Shown here: piece by piece, positions 28,338 through 37,849 of the stretch | How the letters are laid out: each line of letters starts with the position of its first letter | Numbering within the stretch: position 1 is the first letter of the stretch | Assembly (NCBI GenBank): GCA_009903775.1 | Contig: WYEM01000047.1 | Span: 1 to 64,000, forward strand | Reading direction: 5' to 3' | Length of the DNA stretch: 64,000 nt | Origin: Nitrososphaerota archaeon | GTDB taxonomy: Archaea > Thermoproteota > Nitrososphaeria > Conexivisphaerales > Conexivisphaeraceae | Translations under genes and position numbers: made by a program | Notes under the pieces: generated by a model | What the model was told of the DNA's origin: nothing | Database searches by the model: none | What the model saw: the letters and a program-made list of their open reading frames with translations, nothing else

Positions 28338-29246
28338 TCATCCGGGATTCGCTCGGAGGTCCAGCGCGCCCAGCGCCGCCGCGGCCTCCTCGGGGTCCTC
28401 CCCCTCCACCGTGCGGAGGGAGCCCGGGCAGCAGCCGCGGAGCAGCTGCTTGGGGAGGTCGCTCCTCGGCGCGAGCACCAGGAGCAGCGTCGAGCCCCTG
28501 GGCGCATCCAGGTACCTGATCACGCGGCCCAGGAGGTTCGCCAGGAGCATCTGCTCGCTCTCGCCCAGGATTACGTCCGCCAGTACCATCGGGCCCTCCC
28601 CGAGCGCGACGAAGTCGAACACGTGCCGGACGCCCGAGGTGCCCGTGATCGCCCTGGCCGGCTCGACGGAGTACCCGAACGAGCGCAGGCGGCCTTCGAG
28701 GCTGGAGTACAGGGACAGCACGCCCCTCACCTCATCGGCGATCCCGGGGGCCAGCTCGTAGCGCGCCGCCTCCACGAGCTCCAGGTCCTCGGCCGGGATC
28801 GCCTTCCCGCCGGACGACGCGAATATCCTGGGCGAGTGGAAGCTCCTGCCGCAGGATCTGCAGTAGAACCAGGACCCTATCCTCCTCACCTCGGCGGGCC
28901 TTCCGCAGCGGGGGCACACTGCGCACCCCCCATCGCGCATGAACTCCGAGGCCCTGCCCACGTAGCCGCAGCCCACGTGCTCCAGCAGGTCCTCCTTGCC
29001 CAGGCTGAAGGACCCGCAGTAGGGGCAGGACGGCCTGAGCGTGAACGACGTGGCGCCGGTCCCTGGATCCCTCATCCAGGACTCGCGGGCCACCTCGCGC
29101 AGGATGCCGAGTTCCGAGAGCTCCCTCAGGATCTCGGCGGGGTGATCCGTGGAGTAGGCGCCGCCCTCACGAAGTATCCGGGAGAGCGCGTCCCTGGCTT
29201 CGGGCCGCCGGTAGGCCTCCATCCTGAGGGAGATCCCCGGCTGCAC
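28338..29246 (-). CDS. multi-zinc-ribbon protein, TackOD1-like
   Basis: CPYCGSFSLGKEDLLEHVGCGYVGRASEFMRDGGCAVCPRCGRPAEVRRIGSWFYCRSCGRSFHSPR; located beside pilus/Tad genes. Confidence 0.55.
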   Translation of the reverse strand: MQPGISLRMEAYRRPEARDALSRILREGGAYSTDHPAEILRELSELGILREVARESWMRDPGTGATSFTLRPSCPYCGSFSLGKEDLLEHVGCGYVGRASEFMRDGGCAVCPRCGRPAEVRRIGSWFYCRSCGRSFHSPRIFASSGGKAIPAEDLELVEAARYELAPGIADEVRGVLSLYSSLEGRLRSFGYSVEPARAITGTSGVRHVFDFVALGEGPMVLADVILGESEQMLLANLLGRVIRYLDAPRGSTLLLVLAPRSDLPKQLLRGCCPGSLRTVEGEDPEEAAAALGALDLRANPG

Positions 29247-29255
29247 GGATTCGAA

Positions 29256-30086
29256 TCAGCCGAGCAGCATTATATAAAGCGCTCCCATGAGCGCCAGGAG
29301 CATGGAGTGCTTCACGCCGGCGCCCGCGCTGCCCGCCGTCATCTTGCCGAGCGCCAGCCCCCCGAGCAGCGCCTCCACGAGGTACATCCCGAGCATTATC
29401 GACCTCACGTAGGACAGCGAACCGGAGGAGATCCCTATGCCGATCGACGAGCTCATCGGCGCCATGAGCGACGAGAGCGCGGTCTGAGATATGTAGAGGA
29501 AGATCGCGAGCGCCAGGTAGACCACGAACACCTGCGTCCTGAGCGTCGATTGCAGCTCCCCCCTGAGGGCGTCCGCGTCCCTCAGGTAGTCCCTGAGCCT
29601 GCCGATCGCCGAGGCCACGTCGCCGCCGCCCTCCTCCGCGTCCAGCAGGAGCTTGAACACCATGAGCGCGGCGGGGTGCGGGATCTCGCGCTCCAGCACG
29701 CCCTTTATCCTGTCATACGTGTACCCCCAGCTGGCCAGCGACACGACGCGCCTCATTATCCGGGTGAGCGCGCCGTATTCCTTCTGCGACATCTGCCTGA
29801 GCGCCATGAGCGGCGAGAGGCCGCTCTCGATCAGCCCCTCCAGGTCCGACAGCATCCTGGGCAGCTCCCTCTCCACGCTATTCGCCCAGGCGCGCCTCCT
29901 GTAATCCAGGAGCGCGTAGGGGGCGAGCCCGATGGCCAGCGCGAGCGGCGCGTAGTAGTACCAGCCGCTGAAGTGCGGTATGGGGCTGCGGATCCCCTGG
30001 ATCTCCAGCTCGTAGTATATCAGCGAGAGGAACGCCGCCGCGGCGGCCGCGCCGATCGAAGCGTAAATCAGGTCCTCGCGGTTCGA
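29256..30086 (-). CDS. type II secretion system F (T2SF) domain protein, second half; start codon unclear
   Basis: ESGLSPLMALRQMSQKEYGALTRIMRRVVSLASWGYTYDRI; open in frame up to TAG at 30087-30089 but no ATG/GTG/TTG upstream of 29876. Confidence 0.7.
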   Translation of the reverse strand, partial: SNREDLIYASIGAAAAAAFLSLIYYELEIQGIRSPIPHFSGWYYYAPLALAIGLAPYALLDYRRRAWANSVERELPRMLSDLEGLIESGLSPLMALRQMSQKEYGALTRIMRRVVSLASWGYTYDRIKGVLEREIPHPAALMVFKLLLDAEEGGGDVASAIGRLRDYLRDADALRGELQSTLRTQVFVVYLALAIFLYISQTALSSLMAPMSSSIGIGISSGSLSYVRSIMLGMYLVEALLGGLALGKMTAGSAGAGVKHSMLLALMGALYIMLLG

Positions 30087-31262
30087 CTACCACCACCTCG
30101 GATAGATAGAGTCCACCAGCAGGAGGTAGCCCAGGCCGACCAGCGGCACGAAGGCGAAGGCTATGACCGCCAGAAGCTCGCCGTAGTAGGGCTGGGCGCC
30201 CACGCTCATCGAGCCCATGACCGCGAGCAGTATGGCCAGCACCAGCGGCGTCACGACGAATATCATGACGAAGAGCTCGGCCGCGAGCGCGACGTCGTTC
30301 GCGAGCTTCCTCAGGTAATTCCTCCTGTAGTTTAACACGTACGCCAGCGAGTCCCTGAAGTAGCTCGAGAGGTCCTTGCCGCTGTCCATGGCATCGATGG
30401 CGCCCACTAGGATCTCCCTCAGCAGCTGCGAGGGCGACCTCTGGGCCATGGCCAGCAGCGCGCTCCTGGGATCCGAGCCGAGGACCTCCGAGTCCCTCAT
30501 GACAGTCTCCAGCTCGCGCCTGAGGGGCCCGTTCCTGAGCGCCGAGGCGCTGCGCTTCAGCGCCTCCGGGAATGTCAAGCCGCTGGACACGTAGGCCATC
30601 ATGGCGGCCGCCCACGTAGAGAGGTCCTGCTCGATCCTGGAGGACCTGGAGCTCGCCCTGTACGAGATGTACGCGTAGGGCGCGATCATTCCGACCGAGA
30701 GGCCCGCCAGGAGGCCGGCGAGCGCCCATATGGCGAGCGCCGCCGGGGGGTAGCGCTCGAGGGCCGCGAGCGCGCCCAGCGATGCGGCGCCGCCGACCGC
30801 GCCCGCCAGGGCCGCCCTGGCGGACTCATCGTAGAAGTGCCAGGGGGGCACCCCGGCGCCCGAGAGCTCCAGCAGGCGGCGCACCCTGTCCTCATCGAAG
30901 ACGCGCCTCAGGAGCCCGGCCATCGGGCTGCGGGGGGCGCGCCCACGCGGGAGCGGGACGGGCCGCCCGCGTCCGCGGGCCAGGCGCCTGCCCCGGAGGG
31001 CGCCGACCATCACGAACACCTCCGCGAACATGGCCGCCGCGGCCGGGATCGACACGTAATCGGGCTCCCCGGCCCTGAGGGTCAGCGCCAGGACCACAAG
31101 CGCCGCGGCCAGCGCGGAGCCCGAGCAGATGATCAGCTCGCGCGAGAGGAAGGAGTCCCTGCCGAGCCCTATCCCCCGGGAGCGCAGGAGCTCGTCGGTC
31201 ACGCGGTAGCCGTAGATGGCCTCCAATGCTCTGCGCGCGAGCTCGGCGAGCGCCCGGGCCAA
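30087..31262 (-). CDS. T2SF-domain membrane protein (TadB/C, ArlJ-like), first half
   Basis: SRIEQDLSTWAAAMMAYVSSGLTFPEALKRSASALRNGPLRRELETVMRDSEVLGSDPRSAL plus TM helices; TTG start. Confidence 0.8.
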   Translation of the reverse strand: MARALAELARRALEAIYGYRVTDELLRSRGIGLGRDSFLSRELIICSGSALAAALVVLALTLRAGEPDYVSIPAAAAMFAEVFVMVGALRGRRLARGRGRPVPLPRGRAPRSPMAGLLRRVFDEDRVRRLLELSGAGVPPWHFYDESARAALAGAVGGAASLGALAALERYPPAALAIWALAGLLAGLSVGMIAPYAYISYRASSRSSRIEQDLSTWAAAMMAYVSSGLTFPEALKRSASALRNGPLRRELETVMRDSEVLGSDPRSALLAMAQRSPSQLLREILVGAIDAMDSGKDLSSYFRDSLAYVLNYRRNYLRKLANDVALAAELFVMIFVVTPLVLAILLAVMGSMSVGAQPYYGELLAVIAFAFVPLVGLGYLLLVDSIYPRWW

Positions 31263-32865
31263 GCTCCATCCTCACCCTGCCGAGCACGGATATCCGATCC
31301 CTGTAGTAGCTCCTGAGCACGTTGGCGACGTCCTGGAAATCGAACATCCTCCTGGAGACCATCCAGCGCAGGACGTCGCTCTTGTCCTCGATCTCGCGCT
31401 TCACCGCGTCGACGCTTATGCCCCTCTGTTCGGCGATCTCGGGGAGCAGGACGCTCTCGCCCGCCACCTCCATGCGATCCGAGGCCGGGTCCCAGGACAC
31501 GACCCTCCTCAGGATCACGGTGTCCGTCGGGGCATCGTATCCCGCAACCTCGGACACATCCGTTACCCTCCTGGCAGGCCTGCCGTTTATCATGATCCTG
31601 CGCTGCATCGCTATGGCGTCCAGCGACGACGCTATCAGCTGCTTGGGCGCGCTTATGGGCGGCGACGACAGCCTGGATATCACGGCCTCGGCGTCGTCCG
31701 CGTGTATGGTGGTGAGGCCGCCGTGGCCCGTGGCCATCGCCTGTATGAGCGCGTAGGCCTCCTGCCCCCTGACCTCCCCGACTATTATGTAGTCCGGCCT
31801 CTGCCTGAGCGACGCCTTGAGCAGCTCGAACGCGTCTATCTCGCCCCTGCCCTCGGGGCCCCAGGAGGTCCTGGTCAGCAGCGGGGTCCAGTTCTGGTGG
31901 TAGAGCCTCAGCTCCCTCGTGTCCTCTATCGTCACCACCTTGTAGTCCGGGTGTATGAAGTTCGCCAGCGCCCCGAGGGTGGTGGTCTTGCCGCTCGCCG
32001 TCGCGCCAGCTATCACTATGTTCCTCTTGTGCTCTATCAGCTCCCAGAAGTAGGCCGCAGTGTAATAGTCCAGGGTGCCCCTGGTTATGAGCTCGGTTAT
32101 GGTGAACGGCTTCTCCGTGAATTTCCTTATCGTGAAGCTGCCGCCCCTGGTCGCGACCTGTCCCCCGAGGACGGCGTTCACCCTGCTCCCGTCCGGGAGC
32201 GTCGCGTCCAGTATCGGGTTGGCCAGCGAGACCGCGCGCCCCGAGATGTACGCGAGCCTCAGGACGACGGAGTTCAGCTCCTCCTGCGTGTTGAACGAGA
32301 CGTTGGACCTTATGGACTCGAAGTCCTTGTGCCACACGTATATCGGCACCCCCACGCCGTCGCAGCTCACGTCCTCCACGTAGGGATCCCTCATCATGAC
32401 GTCTATCTTGCCGAAGCCAACGGTGTCCCTCTTCAGGTAGTAGAGCACCTTCTCCAGGCGGTTCCTCGGCACGTCGATCTTGAACTTCGCGAGCGCCTTC
32501 AGCGCGCCGTCCTCGACATACGCCTCCGCCTCATCCCTGCTCTTGAAGCGGTCCCTGGGCGCGTCGATGACGTACTGGAGCAGCTCCTTGAGCTTCGCCA
32601 GCGTCTCCGCGTCCTCCGGGCTCAGCCTGGGCTCGATAACATAATACATGTACTCGCCGCTCTCCTCGACGTATGCTATCACCGCCTTCGAGTGAGCGTT
32701 GTCGCCCTTCAGTTCATCCACCTGGACTATCCTCAGAGGGGGAAGTTCCTCCGTTTCCTCGGGCGAGCGGGCCCCGGCGCCCTCCTCGGCGCGGCTCCCG
32801 GGCCTCCTGCCCAGCAGCCCCCTCAGGAATCTGAACCCGCGGGCCCCGGCGTCCACACTAACCAT
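30892..32865 (-). CDS. type II/IV secretion (pilus/Tad) ATPase; 3' end uncertain
   Basis: Walker A AGATASGKTTTLGAL; EDTRELRLYHQNWTPLLTR; RQRPDYIIVGEVRGQEAYALIQAMATGHGGLTTIHADD; conserved part ends about 31265. Confidence 0.88.
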   Translation of the reverse strand: MVSVDAGARGFRFLRGLLGRRPGSRAEEGAGARSPEETEELPPLRIVQVDELKGDNAHSKAVIAYVEESGEYMYYVIEPRLSPEDAETLAKLKELLQYVIDAPRDRFKSRDEAEAYVEDGALKALAKFKIDVPRNRLEKVLYYLKRDTVGFGKIDVMMRDPYVEDVSCDGVGVPIYVWHKDFESIRSNVSFNTQEELNSVVLRLAYISGRAVSLANPILDATLPDGSRVNAVLGGQVATRGGSFTIRKFTEKPFTITELITRGTLDYYTAAYFWELIEHKRNIVIAGATASGKTTTLGALANFIHPDYKVVTIEDTRELRLYHQNWTPLLTRTSWGPEGRGEIDAFELLKASLRQRPDYIIVGEVRGQEAYALIQAMATGHGGLTTIHADDAEAVISRLSSPPISAPKQLIASSLDAIAMQRRIMINGRPARRVTDVSEVAGYDAPTDTVILRRVVSWDPASDRMEVAGESVLLPEIAEQRGISVDAVKREIEDKSDVLRWMVSRRMFDFQDVANVLRSYYRDRISVLGRVRMELGPGARRARAQSIGGHLRLPRDRRAPALPGDRARQGLLPLARADHLLGLRAGRGACGPGADPQGRGARLRVDPGRGGHVRGGVRDGRRPPGQAPGPRTRAARPAPAWARPPQPDGRAPEARLR

Positions 32866-32903
32866 TCCTCCCGTTACACTATTTTATCCTTATGCGGTGA
32901 GAG

Positions 32904-32930
32904 GCCTGCCCTCGAGGACGGGGTAGCTCG
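32904..32930 (+). repeat. partial RE-like palindrome (gcctgccctcgaggacggggtagctcg)
   Basis: Matches gggcggggtagctcac RE core imperfectly, upstream of nucleotidyltransferase. Confidence 0.4.
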
Positions 32931-32979
32931 CCGTTGCGCGCCGGCAACGTTAATTGGCGGACGCGCCATCGGCTGGGCG

Positions 32980-33684
32980 TTGAAGGCGGTTATATTGGCC
33001 GGGGGGCTCGGAGTGCGGCTGAGGCCCTACACCCTGCTGACGCCGAAGCCCATGCTGCCCCTGGGCGACCGTCCCCTGCTGGAGCACGCTATAGAGTGGC
33101 TGAAGGGGCAGGGGATAACCGAGTTCGTGATAGCGGTGGGATACATGGGGAAGATCGTGGAGGATTACTTCGAGGACGGCTCCGACCTCGGCGTTAAGAT
33201 AGAGTACGCCAAGTCGAGGAGGCCGATGGGCACCGCCGGCCAGCTGAAGACCGCCGAGGGCCTCATAGACGGCAGATTCGTGCTGCTCTACGGCGACGTG
33301 CTGCCCCGCGCGGACCTCAGGCCGATGATCGAGTTCCACGACGCTAAGGGCGCCCTCGCGACCATGATGCTGATGAGGTATTACACTAGGATGAGGTACG
33401 GCCTGGTCGACGTGGGGGAGGACGGCAGGATCCTGAGGTGGAACGAGAAACCCGAGGTGGGCGGGTGGGTCAACGTGGGATGCTACGTCATGGAGAAGGA
33501 GTTCCTCAATTACATACCGAGCGGCGTCCCCTACGGGATGGACGCGGCATTCAGGGCCGCGATGTCCGCGGGGGAGCCCATCTACGCCTACAAGTCCGAG
33601 GGGACCTTCATCGACATAGGGGACAGGTCCTCCTACCTCAGGGCCAACAGGGAGTTCCTGAGCAGCATGGGTGAAATACCTTGA
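32980..33684 (+). CDS. NDP-sugar nucleotidyltransferase (G1P thymidylyltransferase/M1P guanylyltransferase-like)
   Basis: KAVILAGGLGVRLRPYTLLTPKPMLPLGDRPLLEHAIEWL; YGDVL; WNEKPEVGGWVNVG; TTG start. Confidence 0.92.
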   Translation: MKAVILAGGLGVRLRPYTLLTPKPMLPLGDRPLLEHAIEWLKGQGITEFVIAVGYMGKIVEDYFEDGSDLGVKIEYAKSRRPMGTAGQLKTAEGLIDGRFVLLYGDVLPRADLRPMIEFHDAKGALATMMLMRYYTRMRYGLVDVGEDGRILRWNEKPEVGGWVNVGCYVMEKEFLNYIPSGVPYGMDAAFRAAMSAGEPIYAYKSEGTFIDIGDRSSYLRANREFLSSMGEIP

Positions 33685-34871
33685 GCTCCGGCGCCTCGGG
33701 GACCCTGGCGCTGTTCCAGGAGGAGTACCCGGACCCCCTGAGCCCCCTCTCGCTGACGACCCCCGTCCACGAGCTCATGTACGGGCCCAGGCAGCTCTAC
33801 CGGATGATCTCGGAAGCCGCCGGCGACGTGGGGGCGCTCCTGATGCCGCCCAGGTTCGAATACTACCTGAGGGAGAATTACCCGGGGAAGGCGACCAGGG
33901 TGGAGGACCTTGCGGGGAGCGTAATGGTGCTCAACGCCGGGATAAGGCCGGGCGCCGTGCGGGACGCGCTGAGGCTCGCGGAGCGGGAGGGCAGGCCCGT
34001 CGTGGACGGCGGGAGGCTGGTGGCCGCCAGGTTGCGCGCGGACGAGCTGGACCTCGGGAAGCTCCTCCGGGGGCGCTGGGCCGGGATCGAGATGGACGCG
34101 CTCATCAAGGGCCCCTGGGAGCTCGTGGAGGCGCTGGGGTCCTGGGGCGGGAAGGGTGACATCGTGTACGGCGCCAACGTCTACGTGGAGGAGCCGGTGG
34201 TCATAGACGTCTCCAGGGGTCCCGTGCTCATAGCGGACGACGCGCGCATAGAGGCGTTCTCCAGGATCGAGGGGCCCGCCTACATAGGCAGGGGCACCGT
34301 GTTACATTCCGCCAGGATAAACTCGCACACATACATAGGCGAGATGTGCCGGGTGGGCGGGGAGGTCGAGAGGTCGATAGTGGCGGGGTATTCCAACAAG
34401 GCGCACTTCGGCTACCTGGGGCACAGCTACGTGGGGCGGTGGGTGAACATAGGGGCGGGTGCCGTCACCAGCGACCTCAAGAACACCTACGGCATCGTCA
34501 GGGCGGGCAGGCCCCGCAGGGACACAGGGCTGGTGAAGCTGGGGGCGTTCATCGGCGACCACGCCAAGATAGCGATCGGGACGTTGATATACACCGGCAA
34601 GTCCATCGGGGGGGCCAGCCACGCTCATGGGCTCGTCGACGTGGACGTGCCGCCCTTCGTCATCTACTCCGGGTCGACCTCGCCAGGCACGTCGGAGCTC
34701 GCGCTGGAGAAGGCGATCGAGATAGCGGGCAGGATGATGAGGAGGAGGGGGCGGGAGGTCACGGAGGGCACGAGGCGCGTGCTCGAGGGGGCATTCGAGG
34801 TCAGCGCCGCCGAGCGGGCCGAGTTCCTCTCCCGCGTCGGCGGCCCACGGAGCGCGCCGCCGACCTCGTGA
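33681..34871 (+). CDS. GlmU-like left-handed beta-helix sugar-phosphate transferase family protein
   Basis: Hexapeptide-type repeats (VYGANVYVEEPVVIDVSRGPVLIADDARIEAFSRIEGPAYIGRGTVL..); LGHSYVGRWVNIGAGAVTSDLKNTYG. Confidence 0.85.
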   Translation: MSSGASGTLALFQEEYPDPLSPLSLTTPVHELMYGPRQLYRMISEAAGDVGALLMPPRFEYYLRENYPGKATRVEDLAGSVMVLNAGIRPGAVRDALRLAEREGRPVVDGGRLVAARLRADELDLGKLLRGRWAGIEMDALIKGPWELVEALGSWGGKGDIVYGANVYVEEPVVIDVSRGPVLIADDARIEAFSRIEGPAYIGRGTVLHSARINSHTYIGEMCRVGGEVERSIVAGYSNKAHFGYLGHSYVGRWVNIGAGAVTSDLKNTYGIVRAGRPRRDTGLVKLGAFIGDHAKIAIGTLIYTGKSIGGASHAHGLVDVDVPPFVIYSGSTSPGTSELALEKAIEIAGRMMRRRGREVTEGTRRVLEGAFEVSAAERAEFLSRVGGPRSAPPTS

Positions 34872-34972
34872 GCTCGAGCCGGCCCAACCCCGGCGAGGCA
34901 AAATTTAAATCGGCATAGCGGCCGCCGCCGCTCATTGCTTCTGCGGCTGGCGAGCGGTCGAGAGACGCCAAG

Positions 34973-37849
34973 TTGGAGTTTCTGAGGTCGCTGGAGGCTA
35001 AGTGGCAGGGCGTGTGGGAGGAGAGGGGGGTCTTCAGGTCGGAGCCCGATCAGAGGCCCAAGTTCATGGTCACCTTCCCCTTCCCCTACGTCAACGCGCC
35101 CCCCCACATAGGGTCGCTCTTCACGCTCCTCAGGGTCGAGTTCCTCGCCAGGTACATGCGGATGAAGGGCTACAACGTGTTGTTCGCCCAGGGCTGGCAC
35201 GCCACGGGCGGCCCCATAGTGTCCGCGGCCCTCAGGGTGAGGGAGGGGGATCAGCGGCAGATATCGAACCTCAAGTCTATGGGGATACCGGAGGAGGAGT
35301 TACATAAATTTGGCGATCCCACGCATTGGGTCAAATATTTTTCGGCAGCATGGAGGAACGATTTGAAGAGCGTAGGGCTGAGCATCGATTGGCGGCGCGA
35401 GTTCCACACGACTAGCATGAATCCATCGTACAGTGCATTCGTCAGGTGGCAGTACCTCAAGCTCAGGGAGAAGGGGCTGGTGGTCAAGGGATCCCACCCC
35501 GTCGTGTGGTGCCCGAAGGAGGGGAAGGTCGTAGGGGATCACGACAGGCCCGACGAGTACGTCGGGATAGGGCCCGAGGACGCCATCATAGTGAAGTTCG
35601 CCGGCGAGGATGGGCTCATATACCCATGCCTGACGTACAGGCCGGAGACCCTACCAGGCGCCACGAACATATGGGTCAGGCCGGACGCCGAGTACTCGAT
35701 CGCGCGCGTCGACGGTGAGACGTGGGTCACGTCGCGCTACTCCCTCGACGAGCTGGCCGACCAGGACCACGAAGTGGAGGTGCTCGGCAGCGTGAGGGGG
35801 TCGGAGCTGGTCGGCCGCTTCGCCGTGAACCCTCTGAATGGCCAGCGCGTGCCGATCCTCCCCGCGCTGTTCGTCGATCCCGAGATGGGGACGGGCATAG
35901 TGATGTCCGTGCCGGCCCATGCGCCTTACGACTACGTCGCGCTGCGCGATCTCAAGGCCGACCCATCGCGCTTCGGCCTGGATCGCGCCCTAGTCGACGG
36001 CCTGGAGCCCCGCGGCGTCATAATGGTGGAGGGGCACGGGGAAGCCCCGGCGGTCGAGGTCGTCGAGCGGCTGGGCATAAGGGATCAGAGCGATCCCAGG
36101 CTGGAGCACGCCACCAATGAGGTGTACTCGCTCGAGTACTACAGCGGGCGCCTGGGCGGCGCCTTCGGCGACCTCTCGGGCCTCAGCGTGAGGGACGGGA
36201 AGGCCGCGTTCACGGAGAGGCTCCTGAGGGAGGGCCACGCCCTGAAGATCTACACCCTGCCGCGGCGCGTCTACTGCCGCTGCGGGGCCAGGACCCACGT
36301 GAAGCTCGTGAAGGATCAGTGGTTCCTCAAATACTCCGATCCGGCCTGGAAATCGTTGGCGCACGAGTGCGTGGACGGCATGAGATTCTATCCCGAGGAG
36401 GTGCGGGGCACGTTCCACGAGCAGGTGGACTGGCTGCAGGACTGGGCCTGCGCCCACAAGGGTGAGCTCGGGACCCCGCTGCCGTGGGACGAGGAGTGGG
36501 TGATCGAGAGCCTCAGCGATTCCACGATCTACATGGCCTACTACACAATAGCGAAGTACCTCGAGCATCCCGACCAGTATGGGATTGACCCTTCGCGCCT
36601 GTCGCCCGAGCTCTTCGACTACGTGTTCCTGGGGAAGGGGGATCCATCCGCGATATCGTCAGCGACGGGCCTGAGGGAGGACCTGATCAGGGCTATGAGG
36701 TCGGAGTTCCTCTACTGGTATCCCGTGGACTTCAGGAACTCGGGGAAGGACTTGATGTACAATCACCTGGTATTCTTCATCTTCCACCACGTGGCGATAT
36801 TCCCGAGGGAGCTCTGGCCGCGCGGGATAGGTATCAATGGCTGGGTGACGGTCGAGGGCAGGAAGATGTCCAAGACCGCCGGCAACTTCATACTGGTCAG
36901 GGACGCTGTGAGGAGGTGGGGGGCGGACGCGACCAGGATCGCCGAGGCGCTCGCCGGGGATCCGGGGCTCGAGGACCCCAGCTTTGACCCGAAGGTCGCC
37001 GAGGGCGCGGTGGACGATCTGTACTCCTGGTACGAGTTCGCGGTGGCCAACTACGGGAAGGGCAGGGATGGGAGGCTGAGGGTCGACGATTGGTTCGAGA
37101 GCGTGCTCAACCGCATCCTGAGGGACGTGGACGCCCTGATGAGCGAGACCCGCTTCAGGAGCGCGCTGGTGCTGGGCTTCCACGAGCTTCAGAACAAGTT
37201 CAGGTGGTATCTCAGGAGGAGCGGGACGCCCAATCGGGACCTTATGAGGGAATTCATAGAGGTGCAGACGCTCATATTGGCGCCCTTCGCTCCGCACGTC
37301 GCGGAGGAAATCTGGAGCGCCATAGGCAAGGAGGGCCTGGTGAGCACGGCTAAGTGGCCGGAGGCCGACCCGTCCAAGGTGAAGCCCGAGCTAGAGGCCG
37401 CGGAGGCCGTCGTCATGAGGACCCTGGAAGATGCGAGGCACGTGATGTCCCTCATCAGGGGGAGCCCCGAGCGCCTCAGGGTGATAATCGCCGATCCGTG
37501 GAAGTACTCATTCTTCGAGTCCGTGAGAAGCGCGGTCTCCTCCGGGCAGAGGCTGGGCGACGCCATCTCGGGCGCGATCCGCAAGCTGGATCCCGGCCTC
37601 AGGGCGCGCGCCAGCGCCGTCGCGGCCGCGCTCGCGCGCGATCCGGGACTCATCTCGCGGTTCGTGGACAGGGACCTGGAGCGCGCGGTCCTCCTGGAGG
37701 CCAGGGATTTCCTCTCGTCGGAGCTGGGGATGCCGGTCGAGATCGAGGACGAAGGGTCGTCTGGCGCCACCAAGGCCTCCCAGGCCCTGCCGGCCAGGCC
37801 GGCGCTGGTCGTGGATTTGCGCGACCGCGGGGCGGCCGCGGCTCCGTGA
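34973..37849 (+). CDS. leuS: leucyl-tRNA synthetase (archaeal type)
   Basis: FPYVNAPPHIGSLFTLLRVEFLARYMRMKGYNVLFAQGWHATG; EGRKMSKTAGNFI. Confidence 0.95.
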   Translation: MEFLRSLEAKWQGVWEERGVFRSEPDQRPKFMVTFPFPYVNAPPHIGSLFTLLRVEFLARYMRMKGYNVLFAQGWHATGGPIVSAALRVREGDQRQISNLKSMGIPEEELHKFGDPTHWVKYFSAAWRNDLKSVGLSIDWRREFHTTSMNPSYSAFVRWQYLKLREKGLVVKGSHPVVWCPKEGKVVGDHDRPDEYVGIGPEDAIIVKFAGEDGLIYPCLTYRPETLPGATNIWVRPDAEYSIARVDGETWVTSRYSLDELADQDHEVEVLGSVRGSELVGRFAVNPLNGQRVPILPALFVDPEMGTGIVMSVPAHAPYDYVALRDLKADPSRFGLDRALVDGLEPRGVIMVEGHGEAPAVEVVERLGIRDQSDPRLEHATNEVYSLEYYSGRLGGAFGDLSGLSVRDGKAAFTERLLREGHALKIYTLPRRVYCRCGARTHVKLVKDQWFLKYSDPAWKSLAHECVDGMRFYPEEVRGTFHEQVDWLQDWACAHKGELGTPLPWDEEWVIESLSDSTIYMAYYTIAKYLEHPDQYGIDPSRLSPELFDYVFLGKGDPSAISSATGLREDLIRAMRSEFLYWYPVDFRNSGKDLMYNHLVFFIFHHVAIFPRELWPRGIGINGWVTVEGRKMSKTAGNFILVRDAVRRWGADATRIAEALAGDPGLEDPSFDPKVAEGAVDDLYSWYEFAVANYGKGRDGRLRVDDWFESVLNRILRDVDALMSETRFRSALVLGFHELQNKFRWYLRRSGTPNRDLMREFIEVQTLILAPFAPHVAEEIWSAIGKEGLVSTAKWPEADPSKVKPELEAAEAVVMRTLEDARHVMSLIRGSPERLRVIIADPWKYSFFESVRSAVSSGQRLGDAISGAIRKLDPGLRARASAVAAALARDPGLISRFVDRDLERAVLLEARDFLSSELGMPVEIEDEGSSGATKASQALPARPALVVDLRDRGAAAAP

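Noticed and set aside
27879-30335. 818-aa plus-strand ORF opposite dcd, the Zn-ribbon protein and T2SF genes
   Set aside because: No recognisable motif and exactly antisense to supported genes; GC-driven spurious ORF
31216-33684. 822-aa plus-strand ORF spanning the pilus ATPase antisense strand into the nucleotidyltransferase
   Set aside because: Only the last ~235 aa (from TTG 32980) show family motifs; the remainder is the antisense shadow of a well-supported minus-strand ATPase in a high-GC genome
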